This document shows positions 15,446 through 22,445 of a DNA stretch of 32,633 nt, piece after piece. A program made the position numbers and the translations under genes. The notes beneath the pieces were generated by a model. It was not told where the DNA came from. It worked only from the letters and a program-made list of their open reading frames with translations, and ran no database searches. Source of the stretch: Streptomyces oryzae (lineage in GTDB: Bacteria; Actinomycetota; Actinomycetes; Streptomycetales; Streptomycetaceae); assembly GCF_017676365.1 (NCBI RefSeq), contig NZ_JADKMA010000070.1:1-32633 (forward strand), given 5' to 3'. The stretch's first letter is position 1, and every line of letters starts with the position of its first letter.

Positions 15446-15541
15446 CAGAACGTCGTACGGGTCACCTTCCAAGGTCTGATCGCCTCAGGCATCCATGGCT
15501 TATGGTCGGACGGACGGTCGTCGCAGATGCTAGGAGCGCGC

Positions 15542-16336
15542 GTGAGTGTGGAGCCCGCCGAAACGGTGCTGACCGGGGTACGGAATTTCCGGGATGTCGG
15601 GGGCCTGCCGACGATGGACGGGCGCCGGGTGCGGCGGGGGGTGCTCTTCCGCAGCGGGCACCTGGCACACGCGACGCCGGAGGACGCCGCCTTCCTCGGC
15701 GAGCTGAAGCTGCACACGGTCTTCGACTTCCGCAACTCCGCCGACCAGGCGCTCGACGGCCCCGACATCGAGCTGCCGGGCGTCCGCAACGTCAACCTCC
15801 CGCTCTCCGACCCGGCCGACGGTGCCGAGTTCTGGCGGCTGGTGCGGGACGGGGAGCTGGACCAGCTGCGGGCGATCCTCGGCGACGGGCTCGCCGCCCG
15901 GCGGATGACCGACTCCTACAGCACCATGATCCGCGAGCGCACTGCGGAGCACAGCCGCATCCTGCACGCCCTCGCCGAGGACAGCGTGCCCGCGCTGATG
16001 CACTGCGCGGCCGGCAAGGACCGGGCGGGCCTCTCGATCGCCGTCACGCTGCTGGCGCTCGGCGTCGAGCGGACCGCCATCGAGGAGGACTACCTCCAGT
16101 CCAACCAGCCGCACCGGCGGTACAAGATCTACCGCAGCAGCAAATCCAGGGCCGGGATGTCCCCCGAGGTCCTGGAACTGCTCGCCCCCCTCTTCGACGC
16201 CCGCGCCGCCTACCTCCACGCGGCGTTCACCACCATCGACGAGCTCTGGGGCGACGTCGACGCCTATCTGACGCAGGGCCTCAAGTTCTCCCCCGCGACC
16301 CGCACCCGGTTGCAGTCCCGCCTGCTGGAACCCTGA
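15542..16336 (+). CDS. Tyrosine-phosphatase-like protein (Y_phosphatase3 family)
   Basis: A 264-aa phosphatase related to bacterial PtpB/LipA-type tyrosine/lipid phosphatases. The active-site loop HCAAGKDRAG gives the catalytic Cys155 and Arg161 (C-x5-R). The N-terminal NFRDVGGLPTMDGRRVRRGVLFRSGHL and VFDFRNSADQ stretches are family hallmarks. The lysine and aspartate inside the loop (AGKD) are typical of this subgroup, which can act on phosphotyrosine, phosphoserine and phosphoinositides. The GTG at 15542 has AGGAG with 5-nt spacing; longer in-frame starts have no such site. No signal peptide is seen, so it is presumably cytoplasmic. No matching kinase lies next to it and the substrate is unknown. 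Confidence 0.9.
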   Translation: MSVEPAETVLTGVRNFRDVGGLPTMDGRRVRRGVLFRSGHLAHATPEDAAFLGELKLHTVFDFRNSADQALDGPDIELPGVRNVNLPLSDPADGAEFWRLVRDGELDQLRAILGDGLAARRMTDSYSTMIRERTAEHSRILHALAEDSVPALMHCAAGKDRAGLSIAVTLLALGVERTAIEEDYLQSNQPHRRYKIYRSSKSRAGMSPEVLELLAPLFDARAAYLHAAFTTIDELWGDVDAYLTQGLKFSPATRTRLQSRLLEP

Positions 16337-16346
16337 GGCACCCTGC

Positions 16347-16364
16347 GCCCGGCCCGCTCCGGGC
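16347..16364 (+). terminator. Possible terminator after the phosphatase gene
   Basis: A 6-bp stem, GCCCGG (16347-16352) with CCGGGC (16359-16364), starts 11 nt after the phosphatase stop. It is short and could be chance. A TATGCT hexamer directly follows (16365-16370). It would place a transcription start close to the riboswitch 5' end, but no -35 element is visible. Confidence 0.3.
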
Positions 16365-16379
16365 TATGCTGGGCCCGCA

Positions 16380-16572
16380 GCTGGTTCGCCCCGCCGGCCA
16401 GGCGGGAGGCGTCGTAAGAGGGAACCCGGTGCGAATCCGGGACTGCCCCGCAGCGGTGAGCGGGAACGACCGCCGTCATACGCACTGGACCCACGGTCCG
16501 GGAAGCGACGGCCAGTAGGTGCCCGCCGGGAGACCGGCAGGCGCGCCCGCGAGTCCGAAGACCTGCCCGCTG
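16380..16572 (+). promoter_or_regulatory. Cobalamin (B12) riboswitch upstream of metE
   Basis: An AdoCbl-type riboswitch aptamer. The conserved core GAGGGAAcCCGGTGcGAA starts at 16418 and runs on through a CCGGG stem and the GACTGCCCCGCAGCGGT stretch. The B12 box AGTCCGAAGACCTGCC is at 16552-16567. Between them lie the peripheral stems, such as CGGTGAGCGGGAACGACCGCCGTC and GCCGGGAGACCGGC. In Streptomyces, B12 binding switches off the B12-independent methionine synthase, so MetH is used when cobalamin is available. The end points are approximate. Confidence 0.93.
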
Positions 16573-16573
16573 C

Positions 16574-16597
16574 CCGTACGCGTCCACACGCGTACGG
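16574..16597 (+). terminator. Hairpin just after the B12 riboswitch (probable expression platform)
   Basis: CCGTACGCGT (16574-16583) pairs perfectly with ACGCGTACGG (16588-16597) around a 4-nt loop CCAC, 6 nt after the B12 box. Its position suggests a transcription-attenuation stem. No U-tract follows. A second small stem at the metE ribosome-binding site (TCTC/GAGA, about 16727-16740) could allow translational control instead. Confidence 0.55.
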
Positions 16598-16744
16598 TCC
16601 TCCCGGAGACCTCGAGGGCGGGTCGGAGAGCACAGCGCAGCAGGCGGCGGACCCCAGCCACGCGTCCGCGGCCCGTGCCGCCACCCTTCGCGTCCTCGTC
16701 CCGCAATCCGGGAGCGCTGGAGACATCTCGCGAAGGAGAGTTGC

Positions 16745-19105
16745 GTGACAGCGCCACAACCGGCCCGTACAGCAGCGAACCGGGCCACCACTCCCCCGCC
16801 TGCACCGGTGCGCGCCACGGTGTACGGCTACCCCCGCCAGGGCCCCGACCGGGAGCTGAAGAAGGCGATCGAGGGCTACTGGAAGGGCAGCGTCACCGCC
16901 CAGGCCCTCCATGAGACGGCCGCCGGGCTGCGCCGCGCCAACTGGCGGCAGCTGACCGAGGCGGGCCTGCACGAGGTGCCCACGGGCGACTTCTCGTACT
17001 ACGACCATGTGCTGGACACCACCGTGATGGTCGGCGCCGTCCCCGAGCGGCACCGGGAGGCCGTGGCGGCGGACCCGCTGGCCGGCTACTTCGCCATGGC
17101 CCGCGGCACGCAGGAGGCCCCGCCGCTGGAGATGACCAAGTGGTTCGACACCAACTACCACTATCTGGTGCCCGAACTCGGTCCTGACACCGTCTTCAAG
17201 GCGGACTCGGGCAAGCAGACAGCCGAGCTGAAGGAAGCGCTCGCGCTGGGCCTGAAGTCGGCCCGGCCGGTCCTCGTCGGACCCGTCACCTACCTTCTGC
17301 TGGCCAAACCGGCGCCCGGTGTGGCCCCCGACTTCGAGCCGCTGACGCTGCTGGAGCGGCTGCTGCCGGTCTACGCGGAAGTCCTCGCCGACCTGCGCGC
17401 CGCCGGCGCACAGTGGGTGCAGCTGGACGAGCCCGCGCTGGTGCAGGACCGCACCGATGCCGAGCTGGAGGCGGCGGCGCAGGCGTACCAGGCCCTCGGC
17501 GGGCTCGCCGACCGGCCGCGGCTGCTGGTCGCCTCCTACTTCGACCGGCTCGGCGAGGCGCTGCCGGTGCTGGCGAAGGCGCCCGTGGAGGGGCTGGCGC
17601 TCGACTTCACAGGGCGCGCCGCCGGCAATCTGGACGCCCTCGCGGCGGTCGGCGGACTGCCGGGAAAGCGGCTGGTCGCGGGCGTGATCGACGGCCGCAA
17701 TGTGTGGATCGACGACTACGAGCGCTCCATCGCCACCCTCGCCACCCTGCTGGGCCTCGCGGCGCGGGTGGATGTGGCGGCCTCCTGCTCGCTGCTGCAC
17801 GTACCGCTGGACGCCCGCGCAGAGCGCCGGATGGATCCGCAGGTCGCCCGCTGGCTGGCGTTCGCGCGGCAGAAGGTGACGGAGGCCGTCACGCTGGCGC
17901 GCGGGCTGTCCGAGGGGACCGGCGCGATCGGCGCGGAGCTGGCCGCCAACCGCGCCGATCTGGCCTCCCGTGCGGCCTCGCCGCTCACCCACGACAAGGC
18001 CGTACGGGCCCGCTCGGCCGCCGTCACCGAAGCGGACACCCGGCGGCCGCTGCCGTTCGCGCGGCGGACGGCAGCACAGCGCTCCCGGCTGGGGCTGCCG
18101 CCACTGCCGACCACCACCATCGGCTCGTTCCCGCAGACCGCCGAACTGCGCGCGGCCCGGGCAGGGCTGCGGGCCGGCCGGCTGGACGAGGCCGGCTACG
18201 AGGAGCGGGTCGCCGCCGAGATCCGCGAAGTGGTCGCCTTCCAGGAGGAGGCCGGTCTCGATGTCCTGGTGCACGGCGAGCCCGAACGCAGCGACATGGT
18301 GCAGTACTTCGCCGAACAGCTCACCGGGTACCTGGCCACCCGGCACGGCTGGGTGCAGTCCTACGGCACCCGCTATGTGCGCCCGCCGATCCTCGCGGGC
18401 GACGTCGCGCGAGAGCGGCCGATGTCGGTCCGCTGGACGAAGTACGCCCAGTCGCTGACCTCCCGCCCGGTCAAGGGGATGCTCACCGGCCCGGTGACCA
18501 TGCTCGCCTGGTCGTTCGTACGGGACGACCAGCCGGTGTCCGAGACGGCGCGCCAGGTGGCCCTCGCGCTGCGCGACGAGGTGTGCGAGCTGGAAGCCGC
18601 GGGGACCGCCGTCATCCAGGTCGACGAGCCGGCGCTGCGCGAGACGCTGCCGCTGCGCGCCGCCGACCGGGCCGGATATCTGGCCTGGGCGACGGCGGCT
18701 TTCCGGCTCACCACCAGCGGGGTGCGCCCGGACACCCGGATCCACACCCATATGTGCTACGCGGAGTTCGGCGATGTGATCGACGCCATCGCCGAACTGG
18801 ACGCGGACGCCATCTCCCTGGAGGCCGCCCGCTCCCACATGCAGGTCGCCGACGAGCTGGCCTCGCACGGCTACCCCCGTGAGGCGGGCCCCGGTGTGTA
18901 CGACATCCACTCGCCGCGGGTTCCGGGGGTCGAGGAGATGGCGGCCCTGCTGCGCAAGGGCCTTACGGCCATTCCCGCCGACCGGTTGTGGGTCAACCCG
19001 GATTGTGGGCTGAAGACCCGGGGTTGGCCGGAGACGCGGGCTGCGCTGGAGAACCTGGTCGAGGCGGCCCGTACGGTGCGCGCTGAGCTGCCGCGTCCGC
19101 ACTGA
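16745..19105 (+). CDS. metE: Cobalamin-independent methionine synthase
   Basis: 5-Methyltetrahydropteroyltriglutamate-homocysteine methyltransferase, 786 aa, performing the last step of methionine synthesis without B12. Two (beta/alpha)8 barrels are present: N-terminal (about 15-400, beginning YGYPRQGPDRELKKAIEGYW) and catalytic C-terminal (about 440-786, beginning LPTTTIGSFPQT). The zinc ligands that activate homocysteine are His669 and Cys671 (HTHMCYAEF), Glu693 (SLEAARS) and Cys754 (NPDCGLKTR), matching E. coli H641/C643/E665/C726. It starts at GTG with a strong GAAGGAG 6 nt upstream; the Shine-Dalgarno can fold into a small TCTC...GAGA stem. It is a single-gene unit controlled by the cobalamin riboswitch in its 5' leader and ended by the hairpin at 19208-19235. 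Confidence 0.97.
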   Translation: MTAPQPARTAANRATTPPPAPVRATVYGYPRQGPDRELKKAIEGYWKGSVTAQALHETAAGLRRANWRQLTEAGLHEVPTGDFSYYDHVLDTTVMVGAVPERHREAVAADPLAGYFAMARGTQEAPPLEMTKWFDTNYHYLVPELGPDTVFKADSGKQTAELKEALALGLKSARPVLVGPVTYLLLAKPAPGVAPDFEPLTLLERLLPVYAEVLADLRAAGAQWVQLDEPALVQDRTDAELEAAAQAYQALGGLADRPRLLVASYFDRLGEALPVLAKAPVEGLALDFTGRAAGNLDALAAVGGLPGKRLVAGVIDGRNVWIDDYERSIATLATLLGLAARVDVAASCSLLHVPLDARAERRMDPQVARWLAFARQKVTEAVTLARGLSEGTGAIGAELAANRADLASRAASPLTHDKAVRARSAAVTEADTRRPLPFARRTAAQRSRLGLPPLPTTTIGSFPQTAELRAARAGLRAGRLDEAGYEERVAAEIREVVAFQEEAGLDVLVHGEPERSDMVQYFAEQLTGYLATRHGWVQSYGTRYVRPPILAGDVARERPMSVRWTKYAQSLTSRPVKGMLTGPVTMLAWSFVRDDQPVSETARQVALALRDEVCELEAAGTAVIQVDEPALRETLPLRAADRAGYLAWATAAFRLTTSGVRPDTRIHTHMCYAEFGDVIDAIAELDADAISLEAARSHMQVADELASHGYPREAGPGVYDIHSPRVPGVEEMAALLRKGLTAIPADRLWVNPDCGLKTRGWPETRAALENLVEAARTVRAELPRPH

Positions 19106-19189
19106 GCAGTTGACCTAGTTGACCCCGGGAGGGCTGCGCGGCTGGTCACGGGCTGCCCCTGCCTGTTCGTCGCAGAGTGCGGCATGCGC

Positions 19190-19235
19190 TGTGGCTGGTC
19201 GCGCAGTTCCCCGCGCCCCTTTCGGGGCGCGGGGA
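19190..19235. repeat. Copy 1 of a dispersed Streptomyces intergenic element
   Basis: The string GTCGCGCAGTTCCCCGCGCC, followed by CCT and a GGGGCGCGGGG arm, is of a type I recall as very frequent between Streptomyces genes. A diverged copy in the other orientation lies at 29395-29423 (AAGGGGCGCGGGGGACTGC). Both sit at the ends of transcription units and contain a terminator-like hairpin. Confidence 0.5.
19208..19235. terminator. Bidirectional terminator between metE and the hopanoid operon
   Basis: CCCCGCGCCCC (19209-19219) pairs perfectly with GGGGCGCGGGG (19224-19234) around TTTC; a flanking T-A pair makes 12 bp. It lies between convergent genes, 103 nt after metE and 5 nt beyond the aminotransferase stop, so it can serve both. 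The sequence around it belongs to a common Streptomyces intergenic repeat. Confidence 0.85.
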
Positions 19236-19239
19236 TCCC

Positions 19240-20619
19240 TCAGCGGTTGGCCACCGCCTGGCGGACCAGTGTGCGGCCGAAGTCCCACATCAGGCCGCCG
19301 CTGTGGGCGTCGTCCATGACCTGGGTGAACGCGGCCACAAAGCGCTCGACTTCCTCCTGGCCGATCACCAGTGGCGGGATCAGTTTGATGACCTCCAGAT
19401 GGTCCCCGGAGACCTGGGTGAGGATGCGGTGCTTCTGCAGCAGGGGAACCACGACCATCTGCGCGAACAGCCCCTTGCGGGCAGCCTGCAGCATCGTCCA
19501 GCGGCTGCGCAGCTTCAGCGACTTCGGCTTGCCGAACTCGATGCCGATCATCAGCCCCCGGCCCCGCACCTCGTGCAGCAGCTCGTACCTGTCCACCAGC
19601 GCGGCGAGCCGGGCGCGCAGCAGATCGCCGGTACGGCGGGCGTTCTCGGTGAGGCGTTCGTCGTCCATGACGGCGAGGGTGGCCAGCCCGGCGGCCATGG
19701 CCTGGGCGTTGGAGCCGAAGCTGGCGGAGTGGACCAGCACCCGGTCCATGGACGAGTAGACCTTCTTGAAGACCCACTCCTTGCCGAGCGTCGCCCCGAC
19801 CGGGACGTAGCCCCCGGAGAGCGACTTGGCCACACACACCAGATCGGGGTCGACGTCCTTCTCGTGCTGGTAGGCGAAGAAGTCACCGGTGCGGCCCAGC
19901 CCCGTCTGCACCTCGTCGGCGATCAGCAGCGCCCCGTACTTGTGCAGCAGCTCGCGGGCGGCACGCAGATAGCCGGGCGGGGCCGCGTGCACGCCCTTGC
20001 CCTGGATGGGCTCGACGACGAGCGCCGCCACGTCCTTTCTGCGCAACTCCCGCTCCAGCGCCGCCAGATCGCCCAGCGGGACGGGGGTGTCGGGCAGCAG
20101 CGGGGCGAACCCGTCGCGGAACCCGTCCTCACCGTTGACGGAGAGCGAGCCGGTGGTCAGCCCGTGGAAGGCGTGTGCGCAGTACAGCACCCTGGGCCTG
20201 CCGGTGGCGCAGCGGGCGAACTTCAGCGCCGTCTCCACGGCCTCGGTGCCGCTGTTGCCGAAGAAGACCCGGTCGAGCCCGGGCGCGTACGCCAGCAGTT
20301 TCTCGGCCAGCAGCCCGGGCAGCGGCTGGCAGTCGAAGCGGGTGAGGTCGGCCAGCTGCGCGTCCAGCACGTCGTGCAGCGCCTGCCGTACGACGGGGTG
20401 GTGACGGCCGACGCCCATGACGCCGAACCCGGCGAGCATGTCGAGGTAGTCGTTCCCGTCGGCGTCGTAGAAGTACGCACCTTCGGCACGCTCGTAGACC
20501 TTGTCGAAGCCAATGGTGTGCAGCATGCGCGGCAGCTGGTGGTTGAGGTGGCGCAGGTGCAGCTCGTAGCGCTCGCCGCTCCGCTCGGCCAGCAGCTTCG
20601 TCAGGTCGAAGCCGGTCAC
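19240..20619 (-). CDS. Class III PLP aminotransferase of the hopanoid cluster (HpnO-like role)
   Basis: A 459-aa fold-type I, class III (acetylornithine/ornithine-type) aminotransferase. Signatures are FFGNSGTEAVETALKFAR, HAFHGLTTGSLS, VVEPIQGKGVHAAPPGYL, LLIADEVQTGLGRTG and the PLP-lysine motif CVAKSLSGGYVPVGA with Lys265. Work on S. coelicolor places the equivalent gene in the conversion of ribosylhopane to aminobacteriohopanetriol (C35 aminohopanoid). I infer the same role from its position as last gene of this operon. Its GTG start overlaps the stop of a 31-codon ORF (GTGA). In most annotation pipelines it would be called a generic 'aspartate aminotransferase family protein'. Confidence 0.9.
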   Translation of the reverse strand: MTGFDLTKLLAERSGERYELHLRHLNHQLPRMLHTIGFDKVYERAEGAYFYDADGNDYLDMLAGFGVMGVGRHHPVVRQALHDVLDAQLADLTRFDCQPLPGLLAEKLLAYAPGLDRVFFGNSGTEAVETALKFARCATGRPRVLYCAHAFHGLTTGSLSVNGEDGFRDGFAPLLPDTPVPLGDLAALERELRRKDVAALVVEPIQGKGVHAAPPGYLRAARELLHKYGALLIADEVQTGLGRTGDFFAYQHEKDVDPDLVCVAKSLSGGYVPVGATLGKEWVFKKVYSSMDRVLVHSASFGSNAQAMAAGLATLAVMDDERLTENARRTGDLLRARLAALVDRYELLHEVRGRGLMIGIEFGKPKSLKLRSRWTMLQAARKGLFAQMVVVPLLQKHRILTQVSGDHLEVIKLIPPLVIGQEEVERFVAAFTQVMDDAHSGGLMWDFGRTLVRQAVANR

Positions 20620-20711
20620 ACCATGCTCCCCTCACCCGTGCGGGCTGCGCCCTGGACGTCCCGCGGTGCATCGAGGTCGCCTGGTCTGTCGGTGTACTCC
20701 AGCAAGGACAT
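20616..20711 (-). pseudogene. 31-codon ORF, possible remnant of dxs (deoxyxylulose-5-phosphate synthase)
   Basis: The ATG is preceded by a good AGGGGGG six nt upstream, and the TGA overlaps the aminotransferase GTG start. The peptide begins MSLLEYTDRPGDLDAP, which follows the pattern M-x-[LI]-L-E-x-x-x-x-P-x-D-L-x-x at the N-terminus of actinobacterial Dxs. The remaining 15 residues (RDVQGAARTGEGSMV) do not continue as Dxs. In other Streptomyces hopanoid clusters ispG and dxs lie here, between hpnH and the aminotransferase. I infer a deletion that kept the dxs start and fused it to a short tail. Alternatively it is only a leader peptide that couples translation to the aminotransferase. The similarity was judged by eye from memory of the family. 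Confidence 0.4.
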
Positions 20712-20746
20712 GGTCGGCCCCCCTGCTCTGGCGAATCGGTCCGGGC

Positions 20747-21769
20747 TCAGTGAGAGGCGCTGCCCGCGGTCGCGCGGGCGGCGCGCAGGGACTCCCGGAG
20801 AGACCCCATGGTGGCCAGTACCGCGGTTGGCTCGTATCCGCAGTGCGCCATGCAGTTGGCGCAGCGCGGGTCCTTGCCGCGGCCGTACTTGTCCCAGTCG
20901 GTCTCCTCCACCAGCTCCCGGTAGGTGGGCACATAGCCGTCGCTCATCAGATAGCAGGGCCGCTGCCAGCCGAAGAGGGAGTAGTTGGGAATGGCCCAGG
21001 CGGTGCAGTCGAAGTCGGCCTTTCCCTCCAGGAAGTCGAGGAAGAGCGGGCTGTGGTTGAGCCGCCACCGCTCCCTGTTGCCCCCGGCGAACGCCTTCTT
21101 GAACAGCTCTCTGGTCTGCTCGACGCCCAGGAAGTGCTCCTGGTCGGGCGCCTTTTCGTAGGCGTAGGCGGGGGAGACCATCATCTCGTCCACCTTCAGT
21201 TCGTCGTTGAGGTAGTTCAGCACCTCGATGACGGTCTGCGGGGTGTCCGTGTTGAAGAAGGTGGAGTTCGTCGTGACGCGGAATCCGCGGCGCTTGGCCT
21301 CCTTCATCGCCGCCACCGCCTCGTCGAACACCCCCTCCTTCGCGACGGATTCGTCGTGCCGCTCCCGGAGGCCGTCGATGTGCACGGCGAACGCGAAATA
21401 GGGGGAAGGCTTGAACTCGTCCAACTTCTTGCGCAGCAGCATGGCATTGGTGCAAAGAAATACATATTTACGCCGGGCGACCAGCTGCCGCACGATCTCC
21501 CCGATCTGCGGGTGCATCAGCGGCTCGCCGCCCGCGATGGAGACCATCGGTGCCCCGGACTCCAGCACGGCCCCCACCGCCTGCGCCACCGGCATCCGCT
21601 GCTTGAGCACTCCGGCGGGGTGCTGGATCTTTCCGCAGCCCTCGCACTTGAGGTTGCACGCGAACAGCGGCTCGAGCTCCACGATGAGGGGGAACTTCTC
21701 CCGCTTGCGGAGTTTCTGCTGGAAGAGGTACGTCCCGATACGGAGCGTCTGGCGGAGCGGCATGGCCAT
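20747..21769 (-). CDS. hpnH: Adenosyl-hopene transferase HpnH, radical SAM
   Basis: A 340-aa radical SAM enzyme that joins 5'-deoxyadenosine to diploptene to give adenosylhopane, the first step of the C35 side chain. The 4Fe-4S cluster motif is Cys38-x3-Cys42-x2-Cys45 (FACNLKCEGCGKIQHP), followed by SIAGGEPLMHP (SAM-binding GGE motif). The C-terminal part carries DUF3463-type cysteines (RCANCMAHCGYEPTAV). The start at 21769 has a near-perfect GGAGGTGA seven nt upstream, lying inside the end of hpnG; longer in-frame starts are not supported. Oddly, six successive codons at 21455-21472 end in A or T (see findings). It lies 7 nt after hpnG, so the two are coupled. Confidence 0.96.
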   Translation of the reverse strand: MAMPLRQTLRIGTYLFQQKLRKREKFPLIVELEPLFACNLKCEGCGKIQHPAGVLKQRMPVAQAVGAVLESGAPMVSIAGGEPLMHPQIGEIVRQLVARRKYVFLCTNAMLLRKKLDEFKPSPYFAFAVHIDGLRERHDESVAKEGVFDEAVAAMKEAKRRGFRVTTNSTFFNTDTPQTVIEVLNYLNDELKVDEMMVSPAYAYEKAPDQEHFLGVEQTRELFKKAFAGGNRERWRLNHSPLFLDFLEGKADFDCTAWAIPNYSLFGWQRPCYLMSDGYVPTYRELVEETDWDKYGRGKDPRCANCMAHCGYEPTAVLATMGSLRESLRAARATAGSASH

Positions 21770-21776
21770 TTCTGGC

Positions 21777-22445
21777 TCACCTCCAGGGGAGCAGCAGGGA
21801 TCGGTGCCATTCGAGGAATGCGGGCAGGACACCGCGAAGGACGCGGAATGCCGATATTCCACCCCGCAGTGTCCCGATGCGGATCAGTTCATGGCCCGGA
21901 GCGTCCACCACCACCCGTACGGCCGCAACCGGACGCCGGGCCGTGCCCGCTGCGGCGGCGTCCAGCGTGGCGGCGGACTCCATGTCGGCGGCGATGGCTC
22001 CGGTCTCGTGCAGCGCAGCCCTGGCCCGGCCGCGTACCAACTGGTCGGTACCCGCCAGCGGGCCCACGTGGACAGTGCCGTACCCGGCCAGCGCGTCGGC
22101 CAGCAGTCCGGTGCCGGTGCAGGGGGTGCGCCCGCGCGGGTCACGGGTCTCGGCGGCCACCACCAGGTCCCCCGGGCGCATGCCGGGCACCAGTCCCGCG
22201 CAGAAGCCGGTGGCCAGCACAGCGGTGCCGCCGGGCACCGCCTCCCGCGCGAGGGCCTGGGTCATGGCGCGCCGGGCCGCCTGCGCGCCCATGCCGGTGC
22301 GGAGCAGCCGCACATTGCCGGGGCCGGTTCCCCCGTTCGGGTCGGCGCGGCCCGGGCCGCGCCCCGGTCCGCGGCGCAGCGCGAGGTGCTCGATGCCGAG
22401 CGCACACGTCAGCAGCAGCGGGTCCGGGGCCGCCGGGGTGTCCAT
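21777..22445 (-). CDS. hpnG: Hopanoid-associated nucleoside phosphorylase HpnG
   Basis: A 222-aa protein of the purine/uridine phosphorylase (PNP_UDP_1) superfamily. In hopanoid producers HpnG removes adenine from adenosylhopane, giving ribosylhopane or its phosphate. The PNP-like core reads LLRTGMGAQAARRAM, TGFCAGLVPGMRPGDLVVAAETRD and AIAADMESAATLDAA, the last being the ribose/base-binding DMES motif. The ATG shares one base with the cyclase stop (TGATG), so translation is coupled. hpnH follows 7 nt later. It is placed exactly in pathway order between cyclase and HpnH. The N-terminus is rich in Pro/Gly and a downstream start is possible. Confidence 0.9.
   Translation of the reverse strand: MDTPAAPDPLLLTCALGIEHLALRRGPGRGPGRADPNGGTGPGNVRLLRTGMGAQAARRAMTQALAREAVPGGTAVLATGFCAGLVPGMRPGDLVVAAETRDPRGRTPCTGTGLLADALAGYGTVHVGPLAGTDQLVRGRARAALHETGAIAADMESAATLDAAAAGTARRPVAAVRVVVDAPGHELIRIGTLRGGISAFRVLRGVLPAFLEWHRSLLLPWR

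Larger units (their letters stand above)
14966..15541. other. Long divergent intergenic region (BCCT / phosphatase) without a convincing gene
   Basis: This 576-nt region holds several structures. An inverted pair of 13-nt sites, ATCATGAATGTGC (15020-15032, plus) and its near copy ATCACGAATGTGC (15117-15129, minus), may be regulatory for the BCCT gene. A 13-bp perfect hairpin lies at 15384-15416, and a 10-nt tandem repeat at 15420-15445. Short open frames occur at 15178-15369 (plus, 63 codons, AGGAG abutting the ATG) and 15021-15290 (minus). Their third-position composition and sequence are not protein-like, so I do not call them genes. Confidence 0.5.

Noticed and set aside
16499..16744. A coding frame running through the riboswitch into metE
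   Set aside because: The aptamer core and B12 box explain the sequence, and the strong GAAGGAG fixes the metE start at 16745.
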